From positions 1 to 45,510 of IMG/VR virus record IMGVR_UViG_3300029319_000103: a stretch of DNA of 45,510 nucleotides, one strand, 5' to 3'. Both the position numbers and the translations under genes were made by a program. This document shows positions 13,857 to 21,737 of this stretch, one piece after another. The stretch comes from a virus. The first letter of the stretch is position 1, and each line of letters begins with the position of its first letter. The notes beneath the pieces were generated by a model. It did not search any database. It was not told the origin of the DNA and worked only from the letters and a program-made list of their open reading frames with translations.

Positions 13857-14054
13857 ATGGCTAAAACCGTCTTTGACGTGCTAAAAGATAAGATCACAGA
13901 GGACAAAACTTCTGTGCAAGAATTTCTCAGTGGGGGTGGTGCTAATGACTACTCTGAATACCGAGAACTAACAGGTAAAATCCGAGGATATGATGCCTGT
14001 ATAAATCACATCAATGACCTCGCTAAAAATTACATGGAAGACGACGATGAGTAA
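13857..14054 (+). CDS. Small hypothetical protein after portal, 65 aa
   Basis: Acidic 65-aa helical protein (MAKTVFDVLKDKITEDKTS; GYDACINHINDLAKNYMEDDDE). It resembles small ORFs that commonly follow the portal gene in related phages. It overlaps the GroES-like gene by a few bases. Function unknown; a head-assembly role is inferred from position only. Confidence 0.75.
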   Translation: MAKTVFDVLKDKITEDKTSVQEFLSGGGANDYSEYRELTGKIRGYDACINHINDLAKNYMEDDDE

Positions 14055-14448
14055 ACCAACCCTTGCTGTACCTGAGCATGTGCGAAAACAGATAGATGAA
14101 GAAACTTTTGAAGCACAACTCCCTAAACCTGTAGGCTATCGCGTATTAGTAGCCCTACCTGAAGTGGAAGAAGAATATGAAGGTGGGATTATTAAGGCTG
14201 AGAGCGTACGTAAACGTGAATACATTATGTCCATCATGGGTCTTGTCTTAGACATGGGTGACCAATGTTATAAAGATAAAGAACGTTTTGGTGAAAATGC
14301 TGAACCTTGGTGTAAGGTTGGTGATTATGTAATGTTTCGTATGAACACTGGTACTCGTTTTACTGTATCTGGTAAAGAGTATCGTTTGATGAACGATGAT
14401 TCCATTGAGGCAGTAATTGCTGACCCTCGTGGTATCACGCACGCGTGA
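14047..14448 (+). CDS. GroES-like co-chaperonin, 133 aa
   Basis: Homologue of GroES/Cpn10, the heptameric lid of the GroEL folding chamber. Visible features are PVGYRVLVALPEVEEEYEGG at the start of the fold, a mobile-loop region with GGII as the likely GroEL-contacting tripeptide, then MGLVLDMGD, WCKVGDYVMFR and a C-terminal strand-rich part around SGKEYRLMNDDSIEAVI. Phages such as T4 (gp31) use their own co-chaperonin with host GroEL to fold capsid protein. The position between portal and scaffold fits that. The start at 14047 (MSKPTLAVPEH) is preferred over an in-frame ATG at 14014, which lies deep in the upstream gene. No GroEL gene is in the window. Confidence 0.85.
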   Translation: MSKPTLAVPEHVRKQIDEETFEAQLPKPVGYRVLVALPEVEEEYEGGIIKAESVRKREYIMSIMGLVLDMGDQCYKDKERFGENAEPWCKVGDYVMFRMNTGTRFTVSGKEYRLMNDDSIEAVIADPRGITHA

Positions 14449-14456
14449 GGTGAGTT

Positions 14457-15437
14457 ATGGGCTTTGAAAAAGTAGAGTTTGAGTTTCCACACGAAACTGA
14501 AGAAAAGATAGAAATAGAAGAAACTAACTCAGTAGAAATTGACCTTAGTGGTAAGAAAACTGAGGAAGATTATGCTAAGGAAATTGAACCTGAAGCAGAA
14601 ACTGAACTGGATATTGAGGTTGTAGATGATACACCTAAAGAAGATCAAGGGCGTAAAGCATCTGAACCTCCTGAAGATGTAACTGATGAAGAACTTGAGG
14701 GTTATTCTGCTAAAGTTAAAAAACGTATAAATAAAATACAAAAAGGTTATCATGATGAACGTAGAGCCAAAGAAGCGGCTGAACGTGAACGTCAAGAGGC
14801 TATTAGAGTTGCTAAACAATTAGCTGAAGAAAACAAAGCATTAAAAGGCGATGTGTTTAAAGGTCGCGAAGCGATGCTAGAACAGGCTAAAAAACAATCA
14901 GCCGATGAATTAACAGCAGCAAAAGGCGAATATAAGGCCGCTTATGAGGCAGGTGACTCTGAAAAAGTGCTAGAAGCACAGGATAGATTGACTGCTGCTA
15001 GGGTTAGAGCAGAAAAATTAAAAGATTTTAAATTAGAGCCTTTACAAGACACTGAAGATAGTGTAACAATGGCGGATAACGACTCACAACAAGTTGATAC
15101 GAAAGCTCAAGAATGGGCTTCGCGCAATACTTGGTTTGGTAAAGATCAAGAAATGACTCAACTTGCGTATGGATTACATCAAAAACTCGTAGAGCAAGGT
15201 GTGGATCCATCGAGTGATGAATATTACGAGAAGATAGATTCTCGCGTACGTGAACTCTTCCCCGATAATTTCGAGGATGCACCAAAAAAGAAACGAGCCA
15301 ATGTAGTTGCACCCGCTACGCGGAGCACATCACCTAAAAAGGTCACATTAACGCAAACACAAGTACGGCTTGCCAAACGTTTGGGATTAACAAACGAACA
15401 ATACGCTAGGCAACTAGTAGAAGACATGAGGAAATAA
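14457..15437 (+). CDS. Scaffolding protein, 326 aa
   Basis: Likely internal capsid scaffold. The N-terminal third is strongly acidic. Residues about 80-200 form a long charged coiled coil (RRAKEAAERERQEAIRVAKQ). The C-terminus is a basic helix-turn-helix-like tail (TQTQVRLAKRLGLTNEQYAR), as expected for the coat-binding end of a scaffold. It lies directly before the two head proteins. No protease motif is seen, so self-cleavage is not suggested. Confidence 0.75.
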   Translation: MGFEKVEFEFPHETEEKIEIEETNSVEIDLSGKKTEEDYAKEIEPEAETELDIEVVDDTPKEDQGRKASEPPEDVTDEELEGYSAKVKKRINKIQKGYHDERRAKEAAERERQEAIRVAKQLAEENKALKGDVFKGREAMLEQAKKQSADELTAAKGEYKAAYEAGDSEKVLEAQDRLTAARVRAEKLKDFKLEPLQDTEDSVTMADNDSQQVDTKAQEWASRNTWFGKDQEMTQLAYGLHQKLVEQGVDPSSDEYYEKIDSRVRELFPDNFEDAPKKKRANVVAPATRSTSPKKVTLTQTQVRLAKRLGLTNEQYARQLVEDMRK

Positions 15438-15439
15438 TA

Positions 15440-15889
15440 ATGGCTGAGAATAGAATCAAACGAGATCAAGAAACCCGTGAAAAAACTACGGCTACAAGAC
15501 AATGGGAACAACCAGACATCTTACCTATGCCTGAAAAAGAACCGGGCTACCGTTTTAAATGGGTTCGTATTAGTACGTTAGGTGAAACTGACGCCAGAAA
15601 TATATCCTCTAAGCTACGTGAAGGTTGGGAACCTGTCAAAGCTGTAGACCATCCTGAGATTACTATGGTTGTTACTGAGAGCGATAAGTTCAAAGACAAC
15701 ATTGTAATTGGTGGTTTGATGTTATGTAAGATGCCTGAAGAAATGGTTTTACAACGTAAAAAATACTTCGAGCAAATGACTAAAGATCAAATGGAAGCAG
15801 TGGACAACAACCTAATGCGTGAAAATGATCCACGAATGCCTATCTTTAATGATAGGAAATCAACCACTACCTTTGGTAAAGGTAGTTAA
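15440..15889 (+). CDS. Conserved head-region protein of unknown function, 149 aa
   Basis: Soluble 149-aa protein, two bases after the scaffold stop. It has a basic N-terminus (MAENRIKRDQETREKTTATR), a compact centre (GYRFKWVRISTLGETDARNI; MVVTESDKFKDNIVIGGLML) and a helical KMPEEMVLQRKKYFEQM segment. Genes of this type sit between scaffold and capsid in related marine phages, in my recollection. Role unknown. Confidence 0.7.
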   Translation: MAENRIKRDQETREKTTATRQWEQPDILPMPEKEPGYRFKWVRISTLGETDARNISSKLREGWEPVKAVDHPEITMVVTESDKFKDNIVIGGLMLCKMPEEMVLQRKKYFEQMTKDQMEAVDNNLMRENDPRMPIFNDRKSTTTFGKGS

Positions 15890-15915
15890 CATTAATTTTT
15901 TAGAGGTGATCTAAG

Positions 15916-16569
15916 ATGGCTACTACAGCTTCTCCCTTTGGCCTCCTACCAGTAAATATGATTGGTGGCGGGCCATATCAAGGTGGTACTCTACGTCGGT
16001 TTGATGTAAAAGCAAACGTGAGCACTGCTATTTTTAATGGGCAGATGGTGGTTCTAAGCACAGCGGGTTTACCTGCGGGTGTTACGGCTTCTCCAACAGC
16101 TCAAAATCTTGCGGCTACATCTACTCAACCCAACACACCGGGCATGGTTGGTGTTATGCAAGGGTGTGAATACATCAGCGCAGAAGGACAACTTTTATTT
16201 AAAAACTATCTTCCAGCAGACATCATTGATGGTGGCGCTAAGGAAGTTAGAATTTATGTAAATGATGACCCTAACGTTGTATTTAAAATCCAAGGTGACC
16301 AAGCACTTGGTTCCTTTAACAGTAGTAATCCTACAGGTGCAATAGGTATGAATGCGGCTGTTAAAACCTTTACAGGTAGCACCACTACTGGCAAATCTAA
16401 CATGGTTTTAGACGTAGGTAGTAACGGCGGTAATCTTGGCGCTACAGCAACACTTGGGTTTAGGATTATTGGTTTGGTTCCGGGAACTGAAAGTGATACT
16501 TATCCTGAGTTCTTGGTTAAATATAACGTTGGCGTACATTCGTACAACAACTCACTTGGCTTAGCATAA
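15916..16569 (+). CDS. Probable capsid decoration or accessory head protein, 217 aa
   Basis: Gly/Thr/Ala/Asn-rich, beta-type protein with few charged residues (starts MATTASPFGLLPVNMIGGG). It lies immediately before the major capsid gene, the usual place of a decoration protein or minor head protein. The ribosome site AGAGGTGAT is one of the strongest in the window, which suggests high-level expression. No enzymatic motif. An alternative is a second shell protein. Confidence 0.6.
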   Translation: MATTASPFGLLPVNMIGGGPYQGGTLRRFDVKANVSTAIFNGQMVVLSTAGLPAGVTASPTAQNLAATSTQPNTPGMVGVMQGCEYISAEGQLLFKNYLPADIIDGGAKEVRIYVNDDPNVVFKIQGDQALGSFNSSNPTGAIGMNAAVKTFTGSTTTGKSNMVLDVGSNGGNLGATATLGFRIIGLVPGTESDTYPEFLVKYNVGVHSYNNSLGLA

Positions 16570-16582
16570 GGAGTATTAAATC

Positions 16583-17491
16583 ATGGCTATTTCACGATCC
16601 CAGCTCCTTAAAGAGCTATTACCCGGCCTCAATGCCTTATTTGGTTTAGAGTATGCTAAATATGGTGAAGAACATAAAGAAATCTATGAATTAGAGACTT
16701 CTGACCGTTCTTTTGAGGAAGAAACTAAATTGTCAGGCTTCGGAGCCGCCCCTACTAAAACAGAAGGTGCTGCAATCGAGTATGACACTGCACAAGAAGC
16801 GTTTACTGCACGCTACACACACGAAACTGTTGCTATGGGTTTCTCAATCACTGAAGAAGCGATTGAAGATAACTTGTATGACTCTTTATCGGGTCGTTAC
16901 ACTAAAGCATTAGCTCGTGCTATGGCGTACACTAAACAAGTAAAAGCTGCGGCTATTTTGAATAACGCATTTGACTCAAACCACACTTATGGAGATGGCG
17001 TTACATTAATAAATGATAGTCACCCATTAGTATCTGGAGGTACTAATTCAAACCTCCTTGGTGATGTTGATCTCAACGAAACTTCTCTTGAGAATGCTGT
17101 TATCCAAATTGGCAAGTGGACTGATGAGCGTGGTTTAAAAATCGCTGCTCGACCTAAAAAACTCATTATCCCATCTGATTTGCAATTTACTGCAACTCGT
17201 TTGTTGGAAACTGAAGGTCGCGTAGGATCTGCGGACAACGACATCAACACCATTAAAAACAATGGTGTAGTTCCAGAAGGCTACACAATTAACCATTACC
17301 TAACTGATACAGGTAACTGGTTCCTCACCACTGATATTCCAAATGGCTTGAAGCACTTCACTCGTGCTCCAATGACTACTGGAATGGACGCGGACTTTGA
17401 CACTGGTAACAGTCGTTATAAAGCTCGTGAGAGATACTCTTTCGGTGTCTCTGATCCATTAGCGATCACAGGTGCAGGTGCTGACTCTTAA
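16583..17491 (+). CDS. Major capsid protein, HK97-like, 302 aa
   Basis: Main coat protein by position (after scaffold and accessory head gene), strong ribosome site (AAGGAG) and sequence pattern. The N-terminal helix-rich part precedes KYGEEHKEIYELETSDRSFE. The beta/E-loop-like region is followed by TARYTHETVAMGFSITEEAI. A DERGLKIAARPKKLIIPSDL stretch is typical of the A/P-domain region of Mu-F/HK97-type coats, and the C-terminus ends YSFGVSDPLAITGAGADS. There is no long N-terminal delta domain, consistent with a separate scaffold. A strong terminator follows at 17514-17543. Confidence 0.88.
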   Translation: MAISRSQLLKELLPGLNALFGLEYAKYGEEHKEIYELETSDRSFEEETKLSGFGAAPTKTEGAAIEYDTAQEAFTARYTHETVAMGFSITEEAIEDNLYDSLSGRYTKALARAMAYTKQVKAAAILNNAFDSNHTYGDGVTLINDSHPLVSGGTNSNLLGDVDLNETSLENAVIQIGKWTDERGLKIAARPKKLIIPSDLQFTATRLLETEGRVGSADNDINTIKNNGVVPEGYTINHYLTDTGNWFLTTDIPNGLKHFTRAPMTTGMDADFDTGNSRYKARERYSFGVSDPLAITGAGADS

Positions 17492-17513
17492 TTGACCAGC
17501 AAAATAAAGATTG

Positions 17514-17543
17514 AGAGGGAGCCTTGCGCTCCCTTTCTTTTTG
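17514..17543 (+). terminator. Intrinsic terminator after the major capsid gene
   Basis: A perfect 7-bp stem AGGGAGC (17516-17522) and GCTCCCT (17528-17534) with the 5-base loop CTTGC is followed by the T-rich tract TTTCTTTTT. It begins about 25 bases after the capsid stop. It would stop or reduce transcription from the packaging/head unit. Confidence 0.85.
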
Positions 17544-17550
17544 GTATACT
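17542..17550 (+). promoter_or_regulatory. Possible extended -10 promoter for the genes downstream of capsid
   Basis: TGG followed by TATACT makes an extended -10 element directly after the capsid terminator. A weak -35-like TTGCGC (17524-17529) lies inside the terminator stem, at a short 15-base spacing. It is the only promoter-like site in the 125-bp gap between the capsid and the next virion gene, whose ATG is at 17617 behind a CAGGAG ribosome site. Tentative. Confidence 0.4.
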
Positions 17551-17616
17551 CTTTATATGTCCCTGACTACCAATCACAATCCCGTGGGTAGACATTAGCC
17601 AAGACAGGAGAACAAC

Positions 17617-18246
17617 ATGGCGAATACAACTTTTCAAGGGCCAGTCCGATCTGAGGGCGGCTTTCAAACTATTACTAAAAATACTACTACAGGTGCTATT
17701 ACGACTAACATGTCTATTAGCTCTTCTGGTGTTGCTGATTTCAGTGCAAATACACTTACTACTGAAGCAGGAACTGGTATAACTGGTGGCACAAACACAG
17801 TTTATCGTAGTTCTATAATTCAAGAAGGCGGTATTATCACTACTAGAATTATGATTGATCTTACAGGTTTACGCTCACCCGGTACAGCAGGAGATATTAT
17901 TGGTGTTGATGGCACATCAAACCCTTGCCACATTGGTAGAATCTTAACTTCTGAGAGTGGCGAACTTTTTGGTGGCCGCATGACTTGTTTTGAAGCTCCG
18001 GGAGCAGGTGATCCAGACATTAACGTGTTTGCTGCTGATGAAGCTACAGGCGTAGAAAATGGTGCTATAGGTGACTTGACAGAAACACAACTTGTTGATG
18101 CAGGTGATGCAACAGTAGGTGCAGTTGATGTCTTTACAGCACTACCCGCTGATGGGCAATATTTGTACCTTACAATAGGTGATGTCACTGAGAATACGTA
18201 CAACGCAGGTAGATTACTTATTGAATTTTTTGGTTACGACGCTTAA
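17617..18246 (+). CDS. Virion structural protein, 209 aa
   Basis: Thr/Gly/Ala-rich, acidic, beta-type protein starting MANTTFQGPVRSEGGFQTIT. It resembles head- or tail-associated structural proteins of marine phages placed just after the capsid gene. It has no catalytic motif and no membrane segment. It has its own strong ribosome site (CAGGAG). Exact role unknown; a head-fibre or secondary decoration protein is possible. Confidence 0.6.
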   Translation: MANTTFQGPVRSEGGFQTITKNTTTGAITTNMSISSSGVADFSANTLTTEAGTGITGGTNTVYRSSIIQEGGIITTRIMIDLTGLRSPGTAGDIIGVDGTSNPCHIGRILTSESGELFGGRMTCFEAPGAGDPDINVFAADEATGVENGAIGDLTETQLVDAGDATVGAVDVFTALPADGQYLYLTIGDVTENTYNAGRLLIEFFGYDA

Positions 18247-18265
18247 TAATTAGGAGGTATAACTC

Positions 18266-18700
18266 ATGGCTATTACAGTCACAGAACAAGTGTTAGCCAA
18301 TACCGACCGTAAATTAGTTATTAAACGCGGTGTGACTATGGGTGGCACAGAGGATGAATCTGCTGCTACGGTATTAGATGTAAGTGATTCTGAGTACGAG
18401 AGTTCTGGTGGTAAAACCATGACTGGCGTTGCTATAGAACGTATCATTCTTAAAACTGTCAATATAGCTTCTAATAATCTCACTGTTTCATTACTATGGG
18501 ATGCCGATACAGATGTACGGATAATCACTAGTAATGAAGCAGGTGCAGGTGCAGGTGCATTAGATATTGATGTCGGGTCAGAGTGGGGTGGTTTAACCAA
18601 AGATGGTACTAACGCCACAGGTGACATACTTGTTACCACTACTGGTGGTACGGCAGGTGAAGGGTACGACCTAATTTTAGTAATGCGGAAGATATTCTAA
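18266..18700 (+). CDS. Virion structural protein, 144 aa
   Basis: Beta-type protein (MAITVTEQVLANTDRKLVIK at the start) with many Thr, Val and Gly residues and an Asp-rich middle (LLWDADTDVRII). It follows the 209-aa protein by 19 bases behind AGGAGG, a consensus ribosome site. It may form a structural pair with that neighbour. Function not recognised. Confidence 0.6.
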   Translation: MAITVTEQVLANTDRKLVIKRGVTMGGTEDESAATVLDVSDSEYESSGGKTMTGVAIERIILKTVNIASNNLTVSLLWDADTDVRIITSNEAGAGAGALDIDVGSEWGGLTKDGTNATGDILVTTTGGTAGEGYDLILVMRKIF

Positions 18701-19017
18701 TGCGTAGATACTACAAACGTGGCGGTACAGTAAAGCGTAAGAAAGACGACATGAAAGGTATGTCGATTAAGAGTGGGGACAAGCGCCCCACTAAACAAGG
18801 CGCTGGAATGACAAAAAAAGGCGTCGAAAAATACCGTCGGAGAAATCCCGGCAGCAAACTACAAACGGCAGTAACTGAGAAGAAGCCTACAGGGAAACGA
18901 GCAGCACGTAGAAAATCCTATTGTGCACGTTCCGCAGGTCAAATGAAAAAATTTCCTAAAGCAGCTAAAGATCCAAATTCAAGGTTACGGCAAGCGAGAA
19001 GAAGATGGAGATGTTAA
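18700..19017 (+). CDS. Small, very basic DUF6321-like protein, 105 aa
   Basis: More than a third of the residues are Lys or Arg. The core motifs SGDKRPTKQGAGMTKKGVEK, YRRRNPGSKLQTAV, TGKRAARRKSYCARSAG and a Trp-Arg-Cys end match a small family common in marine phages that I recall as DUF6321. Nucleic-acid binding or DNA condensation in the head is a reasonable guess. The N-terminus MRRYYKRGGTVKRKK resembles that of the 62-aa protein at 20119. It overlaps the upstream stop by one base. Confidence 0.75.
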   Translation: MRRYYKRGGTVKRKKDDMKGMSIKSGDKRPTKQGAGMTKKGVEKYRRRNPGSKLQTAVTEKKPTGKRAARRKSYCARSAGQMKKFPKAAKDPNSRLRQARRRWRC

Positions 19018-19710
19018 ATGGCATATTTACAAAGCAATATACCTTACTTCAAATGTTGGGTAAGGAAGGAGTACACGCACAACCATGAAAAATACCATGG
19101 CGAATTTATACATGCCATGGCAATAGCTGTAACAACAATACCTGATAGGTGTCTAAGTTTTCAGGTTATGTTTACTGGATGTGAGTCCGATGATACAGAT
19201 GAGCCTAATGTGCACGGCGGTGCGATGTGGGCAAGAATGCCGATAACGGCGTTAGTAGGAGATACAGTTTTAGACGAATGGCCTGAACCAATGTTGACGC
19301 ATCTAGCACAACCTTGGGATTGTAGTTCAAGAAATCATCAGGTTCATGTGTATGATAGGACAAATTCAAGTCCGTGGCTTTGTAAAATAAATGGAGAGTT
19401 CTATACTGGTAAGTACATGTTTACAGTAGATTATACAGATAGCCATATATCTGATGATGCTGCCCAACATAAACAAAGCCATGTAATAGAATTAACAGAT
19501 GCGGGTGAGTGGACAGGGAACATTGTTGCACTACCCAATAACAGGGTAAGAGTTACGAACCCTGCGTTATGGGAAACTGGCGAAGGTGCCCCAGATTTTA
19601 AACCAAGCCAGTGGGTATTAAGTGCAGAGTGTGATGCAAGCTACATGGATCCTAGTATCACTTTTAACAATTTATATGCAGAGGATATAGACGATGATGA
19701 AGAAGAGTAA
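19018..19710 (+). CDS. Conserved hypothetical protein, 230 aa
   Basis: A globular protein rich in Trp, His and Asp (FKCWVRKEYTHNHEKYHGEF near the N-terminus, WPEPMLTHLAQPWDCSSRNH in the middle) with a very acidic end (IDDDEEE). The His/Cys/Asp content could suggest metal binding, but there is no recognisable motif. It is flanked on both sides by tiny Lys-rich proteins, and its 3' end overlaps the next gene by 17 bases. Confidence 0.7.
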   Translation: MAYLQSNIPYFKCWVRKEYTHNHEKYHGEFIHAMAIAVTTIPDRCLSFQVMFTGCESDDTDEPNVHGGAMWARMPITALVGDTVLDEWPEPMLTHLAQPWDCSSRNHQVHVYDRTNSSPWLCKINGEFYTGKYMFTVDYTDSHISDDAAQHKQSHVIELTDAGEWTGNIVALPNNRVRVTNPALWETGEGAPDFKPSQWVLSAECDASYMDPSITFNNLYAEDIDDDEEE

Positions 19711-20116
19711 AAAAGGCTACGCCAAAGGCGGTATGTCTAAAAAAGGCTACGCCAAAGGTGGTATGTCTAAAAAAGGTTTTGCCAAAGGCGGAAAATCTGA
19801 GTTTCCTGATCTAAATAAGGACGGTCAAGTAACACAAGCTGACATCCTTATGGGTCGTGGCGTAGGTGAAAAAGTAGGGGCGACTGAAGTAGCACCTCAA
19901 GGTAAGAAAGAAAATAAAAAAGAAGATAAGAAAGAAACAAAGAAAATGATGGGTGGCGGTATGGCCAAGAAAGGCTATGCCAAAGGTGGTATGGCTAAAA
20001 AAGGCTACTCTAAAGGTGGTGCTACCAAAAAAGGTTCTGCTAAAGGCGGTAAGAAGTCTAAAGTACGCGGAGCAGGTATTGCTAGAAAAGGTGTTCGTCC
20101 AGCTAAAATGAGGTAA
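19694..20116 (+). CDS. KKGYAKGG-repeat basic protein with a dockerin-like EF-hand loop, 140 aa
   Basis: Two clusters of a KKGYAKGGM repeat (three units near residues 6-32 and about four units near 93-118) flank a central calcium-loop motif, FPDLNKDGQVTQADILMGRG. In that motif the D-x-N-x-D-G-x-V-x-x-x-D pattern matches a dockerin/EF-hand loop. A Lys/Glu-rich linker follows it. The protein is extremely basic at both ends, and its repeats are also visible as 30-bp DNA repeats. Function unknown; a virion-internal or DNA-associated role is inferred. A second loop of the same type occurs in the 2703-aa protein. Confidence 0.75.
   Translation: MMKKSKKGYAKGGMSKKGYAKGGMSKKGFAKGGKSEFPDLNKDGQVTQADILMGRGVGEKVGATEVAPQGKKENKKEDKKETKKMMGGGMAKKGYAKGGMAKKGYSKGGATKKGSAKGGKKSKVRGAGIARKGVRPAKMR
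19709..19790 (+). repeat. Tandem 30-bp repeats encoding KKGYAKGGMS units
   Basis: Three near-identical units of 30 bases at the start of the 140-aa gene. Related units recur at about 19965-20050 in the same gene. Confidence 0.8.
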
Positions 20117-20118
20117 TT

Positions 20119-20307
20119 ATGCGCTCATATTACAATACAGGCGGTAAAGTTAGGTTTAAGTCTGGCGGTAAGATTTGCCCCAAAGGTAAAGCGTGGGCAA
20201 AACGCACGTTTGATACTTACCCCAGTGCTTATGCCAACATGGCTGCATCTAAATACTGTAAAGATCCTAACTATGCCAAAGGTGCAAAAGGGAAGAAGAA
20301 AAAATAA
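20119..20307 (+). CDS. Small basic protein, 62 aa
   Basis: Lys/Gly/Tyr-rich protein (MRSYYNTGGKVRFKSGGKIC; SAYANMAASKYCKDPNYAKG; ends GKKKK). It has two Cys residues, one in ICPKGKAWAKR and one in KYCKDP. The start MRSYYNTGGKV parallels MRRYYKRGGTV of the protein at 18700. It lies between two related basic genes and overlaps the next one by one base. Role unknown. Confidence 0.7.
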   Translation: MRSYYNTGGKVRFKSGGKICPKGKAWAKRTFDTYPSAYANMAASKYCKDPNYAKGAKGKKKK

Positions 20308-20636
20308 TGGGTGATCTAAAGAAATGGGTCAATCAAGACTGGGTTCGTATAGGCACTGACGGAAAGATAAAAGGTAAGTGTGGTACGTCGAAAGACAAAA
20401 AGAACCCAGACCGTTGTTTACCACGCAGTAAGGCTAACTCACTGAGTCAAAGCCAGAGAGCTGCTACTGCCAAGAAAAAGAAACGTGAAGGTTCTAAGGG
20501 GAAAACTGTGGTGAAAAATACAAAACCTGCTACTGTAAAAATGCGTTCTGGTGGTCTAGCCAGACGTAAACGTAAGATTGCAAAAGGTTGTGGCGTTGTT
20601 ATGAATAATCGCCGCAAAAAAACATTACATATATAG
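20307..20636 (+). CDS. Small basic protein, DUF5872-like, 109 aa
   Basis: Basic protein beginning MGDLKKWVNQDWVRIGTDGK. It has CGTSKDKKNPDRCLPRSKAN in the first half, a Lys-rich linker and an SGGLARRKRKIAKGCGVVMN motif near the end. The first half resembles, from memory, the DUF5872 family seen in marine phages and giant viruses. Cys pairs may bind metal. It is the fourth of the basic Lys/Gly proteins in this cluster. Confidence 0.65.
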   Translation: MGDLKKWVNQDWVRIGTDGKIKGKCGTSKDKKNPDRCLPRSKANSLSQSQRAATAKKKKREGSKGKTVVKNTKPATVKMRSGGLARRKRKIAKGCGVVMNNRRKKTLHI

Positions 20637-20643
20637 GTGATAA

Positions 20644-21378
20644 ATGGCTACTACAGGCACTACAAACTTTAATTTAGATTTTGCAGAGTTAGCCGAAGAA
20701 GCATTTGAGCGTGCAGGACGTGAAATGCGTACAGGTTATGATCTTCGTACAGCTCGTAGGTCTATGAATCTGTTAACTATCGAGTGGGTTAATCGTGGTA
20801 TAAACCTCTGGACTATTGATGAAGGGTCTATAGATTTAAGTAAAGGTGTATCTGGATATAGCTTACCTACCGACACTGTTGATGTATGTGAGATGAGTGT
20901 ACGTGAAAACCAAGGCGTTATTGCTACTCAATCGGACACAAATCTCAACAGGATTAGTGTTAGCACTTACGCCGCTATACCTAACAAACTAACTCAAGGT
21001 AAACCCGTGCAAGCATTAGTACATAGGTTAGGTACAGATGGTAGTTACAAAAGCACAGAGGTACCTTCAGGATCTACAGCCACACCATTTCTTACTGTAT
21101 GGCCTGTGCCTGATAAAGACAGCACGTATAAAATAAACTACTATCGTGTACGTCGTATTGAAGATGCAGGTAATGGTGTAGAAAATCAAGACATACCTTT
21201 TAGATTCCTACCTTGCGCAGTAGCTGGTTTAGCTTATTATATAGCTATGAAAATACCTGACTTGATGCCTAGAGTACAGATGTTAAAACAAGATTACGAT
21301 GAACAGTTTGCATTAGCTGCGGCAGAGGATAGAGAAAAGACTTCAGCACGTTTTGTGCCTAGTATAGGGTATCATTAA
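20644..21378 (+). CDS. Head-tail adaptor-like protein (P22 gp4-type connector), 244 aa
   Basis: Probable connector that binds below the portal. The pattern of N-terminal helices (LDFAELAEEAFERAGREMRT; RRSMNLLTIEWVNRGINLW), then a beta section around GVSGYSLPTDTVDV, and a C-terminal helix (LKQDYDEQFALAAAEDREKT) is typical of phage adaptor folds. Its place between the head genes and the tail hub supports this. Assignment to a particular family needs a profile search. Confidence 0.6.
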   Translation: MATTGTTNFNLDFAELAEEAFERAGREMRTGYDLRTARRSMNLLTIEWVNRGINLWTIDEGSIDLSKGVSGYSLPTDTVDVCEMSVRENQGVIATQSDTNLNRISVSTYAAIPNKLTQGKPVQALVHRLGTDGSYKSTEVPSGSTATPFLTVWPVPDKDSTYKINYYRVRRIEDAGNGVENQDIPFRFLPCAVAGLAYYIAMKIPDLMPRVQMLKQDYDEQFALAAAEDREKTSARFVPSIGYH

Positions 21379-21737
21379 TGGGTAACAAATTTGCATCTAT
21401 GAAACGTGCAGCGGCCATGTGTGATCGCTGTGGACAAAGATACAAGTTAAAAGAACTCAAAAGTGAAGTAGTTAGAGGTCGAGAAACTAATTTAAAAGTA
21501 TGCCCTGAATGCTACGATCCAGACCATCCGCAAAACAAATTAGGTGAAGTATTAGTAAAAGATCCACAAGCAATACGTAACCCACGTCCAGATAGAAGTC
21601 TGGGTATAAGTGGTAGAACTAGCAGTAGATTAACTCAGTATGGGTATAATCCTGTAGGAGGTGGTGATAACATACTAATACCTAACACTTTGGTAGGTAA
21701 CAGTAAAATAGGTACGGTTACGGTGACAATATCATGA
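21378..21737 (+). CDS. Zinc-ribbon protein, 119 aa
   Basis: The N-terminal part has two CxxC pairs (C15-DR-C18 and C42-PE-C45) in MCDRCGQRYKLKELKSEV and KVCPECYDPDHPQNK. These should bind one zinc in a ribbon fold. The C-terminal half is Gly/Asn/Thr-rich and predicted strand-forming (GYNPVGGGDNILIPNTL). Proteins of this layout occur next to adaptor genes in marine phages, in my recollection. It may be a structural component or an assembly factor. Confidence 0.7.
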   Translation: MGNKFASMKRAAAMCDRCGQRYKLKELKSEVVRGRETNLKVCPECYDPDHPQNKLGEVLVKDPQAIRNPRPDRSLGISGRTSSRLTQYGYNPVGGGDNILIPNTLVGNSKIGTVTVTIS

